This document shows, one piece after another, positions 4,959 through 6,291 of a stretch of 6,291 nucleotides of DNA. Every line of letters starts with the position of its first letter. Position 1 is the first letter of the stretch. The translations under genes and the position numbers were made by a program. Below the pieces are notes generated by a model. The model searched no databases, was not told the DNA's origin, and was given only the letters and a program-made list of their open reading frames with translations. This DNA is from Nitrosomonas sp. Its GTDB lineage: Bacteria; Pseudomonadota; Gammaproteobacteria; Burkholderiales; Nitrosomonadaceae. The stretch lies in assembly GCA_021774205.1 (NCBI GenBank), contig JAJFJI010000099.1, positions 1-6,291 of the forward strand, written 5' to 3'.

Positions 4959-6291
4959 TTAATCTTTTTTATTGATAATCGCTTCAGCAACACTCTTTGG
5001 AGCTTCTGAGTAATGCTTGAATTCCATCGTATATGTTGCGCGTCCCTGTGTCGCTGAACGCAATGCAGTTGAATATCCAAACATTTCCGCTAGTGGCACT
5101 TCTGCTCGCACAGCCTTCATACCCGGAAGATCATCCATTCCTTGAATCATACCCCGCCTAGAAGACAAATCCCCAACAACATTACCCATAAAATCTTCAG
5201 GTGTCTCAACCTCTACTGACATCATCGGTTCAAGCAGTATTGGATTTGCTTTCCGCATCCCATCTTTAAACGCCATTGACGCTGCCATTTTGAAAGCATT
5301 TTCATTGGAATCAACATCATGATATGAACCATCAAACAAAGTGACTTTCACATCAACCACTGGATATCCTGCCAATACACCATTGGGCAATGTTTCATTA
5401 AGTCCCTTTTCTACCGCCGGGATATATTCACGTGGAACTGCGCCACCTTTAATTTCATCTATGAATTCAAAACCTTTACCAGCTTCATTCGGTTCCATTT
5501 TCAACCAAACATGCCCATACTGCCCACGACCACCAGACTGCTTGACAAACTTTCCTTCAATTTCTACTTGCTTCTTGATTGCCTCGCGATATGCAACTTG
5601 TGGCGCACCAACATTTGCTTCAACACTAAACTCTCTTTTCATACGATCAACAATAATTTCAAGATGTAACTCTCCCATACCAGAAATAATAGTTTGACCG
5701 GACTCTTCATCGGTTCGTACCCGAAAAGAAGGATCCTCCTGCGCTAAGCGATTCAGTGCAATTCCCATTTTTTCCTGATCTAGCTTAGTCTTTGGCTCAA
5801 CCGCCACATGAATAACAGGCTCCGGGAATATCATACGCTCTAATGTAATAATATTTTTCGGATCACACAGCGTGTCCCCTGTTGTTGCTTCCTTTAAGCC
5901 GACAGCTGCCGCAATATCACCCGCCCGAACTTCTTTTATTTCTTCACGCTGATTGGCATGCATTTGCAATATTCGACCCAGTCGCTCTTTTCGTCCTTTA
6001 ACCGGGTTATAAACCGAATCACCCGAGTTAACAACTCCCGAGTAAACCCTAAAAAAGATTAATTGACCCACATATGGATCCGTTGCAATTTTAAAAGACA
6101 ATCCTGAGAACGGTGCATCATCACTCGTTTTCCGCTGAATGATCTCTCCGGCTTCACTTTCTCCTTCAACTGCTTGAACATCCACCGGTGACGGCAAGTA
6201 GTCAATCACTGCATCCAGCATCGCTTGCACGCCCTTATTTTTAAAGGCCGTACCACACAACATTGGAACGATTTCATTATTCAGCGTACGA
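4959..6291 (-). CDS. fusA: Elongation factor G (C-terminal part, 5' end beyond window edge)
   Basis: EF-G is the GTPase that drives ribosomal translocation and, with RRF, recycling. The frame is open to the right edge (first full codon at 6290–6288) and gives 443 residues of a protein that is normally about 700. The G domain is nearly all missing; only its end, 'NNEIVPMLCGTAFKNKGVQ', is visible. In visible-residue numbering, domain II is about 60–150 ('GQLIFFRVYSGVVNSGD'), domain III about 157–235 ('ISGMGELHLEIIVDRMKREF'), domain IV about 236–352 with the tip 'GSYHDVDSNE' and its His324 (equivalent to E. coli His583 by motif), and domain V about 353–435 ('NVVGDLSSRRGMIQGM', 'AEMFGYSTALRSATQGRA'). 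The Met at 6263 is internal, not a start. The gene ends in TAA, 20 nt before tuf, the usual str order. The call is secure. Confidence 0.98.
   Translation of the reverse strand, partial: RTLNNEIVPMLCGTAFKNKGVQAMLDAVIDYLPSPVDVQAVEGESEAGEIIQRKTSDDAPFSGLSFKIATDPYVGQLIFFRVYSGVVNSGDSVYNPVKGRKERLGRILQMHANQREEIKEVRAGDIAAAVGLKEATTGDTLCDPKNIITLERMIFPEPVIHVAVEPKTKLDQEKMGIALNRLAQEDPSFRVRTDEESGQTIISGMGELHLEIIVDRMKREFSVEANVGAPQVAYREAIKKQVEIEGKFVKQSGGRGQYGHVWLKMEPNEAGKGFEFIDEIKGGAVPREYIPAVEKGLNETLPNGVLAGYPVVDVKVTLFDGSYHDVDSNENAFKMAASMAFKDGMRKANPILLEPMMSVEVETPEDFMGNVVGDLSSRRGMIQGMDDLPGMKAVRAEVPLAEMFGYSTALRSATQGRATYTMEFKHYSEAPKSVAEAIINKKD

Noticed and set aside
5341..5697. Plus-strand open frame of 118 codons opposite fusA
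   Set aside because: It lies wholly antisense to conserved EF-G domains III–V, resembles no family I recognise, and is a by-product of the coding strand's codon pattern.
4959..6263. fusA starting at the Met codon at 6263
   Set aside because: The same frame stays open to the window edge and the preceding residues (RTLNNEIVP) are conserved EF-G sequence, so the gene begins outside the window.
1..6291. A novel or accessory system hidden in the window
   Set aside because: Almost every base belongs to universally conserved translation genes in standard order; I found no extra gene, mobile element, repeat array or RNA gene on either strand.

Overview
The window is a piece of the conserved str–S10 ribosomal protein cluster, entirely on the minus strand. 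In transcription order (right to left) it holds the 3' two thirds of fusA (EF-G), then tuf (EF-Tu), rpsJ (S10), rplC (L3), rplD (L4), rplW (L23), rplB (L2), rpsS (S19), rplV (L22) and the first 32 codons of rpsC (S3). All eight internal genes are intact, full length and in the usual order. I see no RNA gene, mobile element, CRISPR array or unrecognised gene.

The organism is most probably a betaproteobacterium. tuf runs directly into rpsJ, so str and S10 are one block. Several protein segments also look betaproteobacterial from memory: 'LWRGGGQIFANSPDENFSHKVN' type L4 loop, 'QDPGRVFPGKRM' in L3, 'ARAKGRGNRLEKPTCHI' in L22 and 'VYMNKADMVDD' in EF-Tu. The EF-Tu wording together with the moderate-to-low G+C makes me lean towards the Nitrosomonas/Nitrosospira group, but that is an inference and no search was run.

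Layout: 6291–4959 fusA (5' end outside the window); 20-nt gap; 4938–3748 tuf; 83-nt gap; 3664–3356 rpsJ; 121-nt gap; then a tightly packed run, rplC–rplD–rplW–rplB, joined by overlapping stop/start codons (3234–763); 6-nt gap; rpsS (756–472); 10-nt gap; rplV (461–126); 27-nt gap; rpsC (98 to the edge). The only non-coding stretches of any size are the tuf–rpsJ and rpsJ–rplC spacers, and neither has a convincing terminator.

The products work together. EF-Tu delivers aminoacyl-tRNA and EF-G drives translocation. S10, S19 and S3 belong to the 30S head; L2, L3, L4, L22 and L23 are core 50S proteins (L4 and L22 line the exit tunnel, L23 sits at its mouth, L2 and L3 lie near the peptidyl transferase centre). 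S10 is also the NusE transcription factor. I found no previously undescribed system. The items worth a second look are small: the long rpsJ–rplC spacer, the absence of an E. coli-type S10 leader, the higher G+C of tuf than of its neighbours, and the weak ribosome binding site of rpsC.
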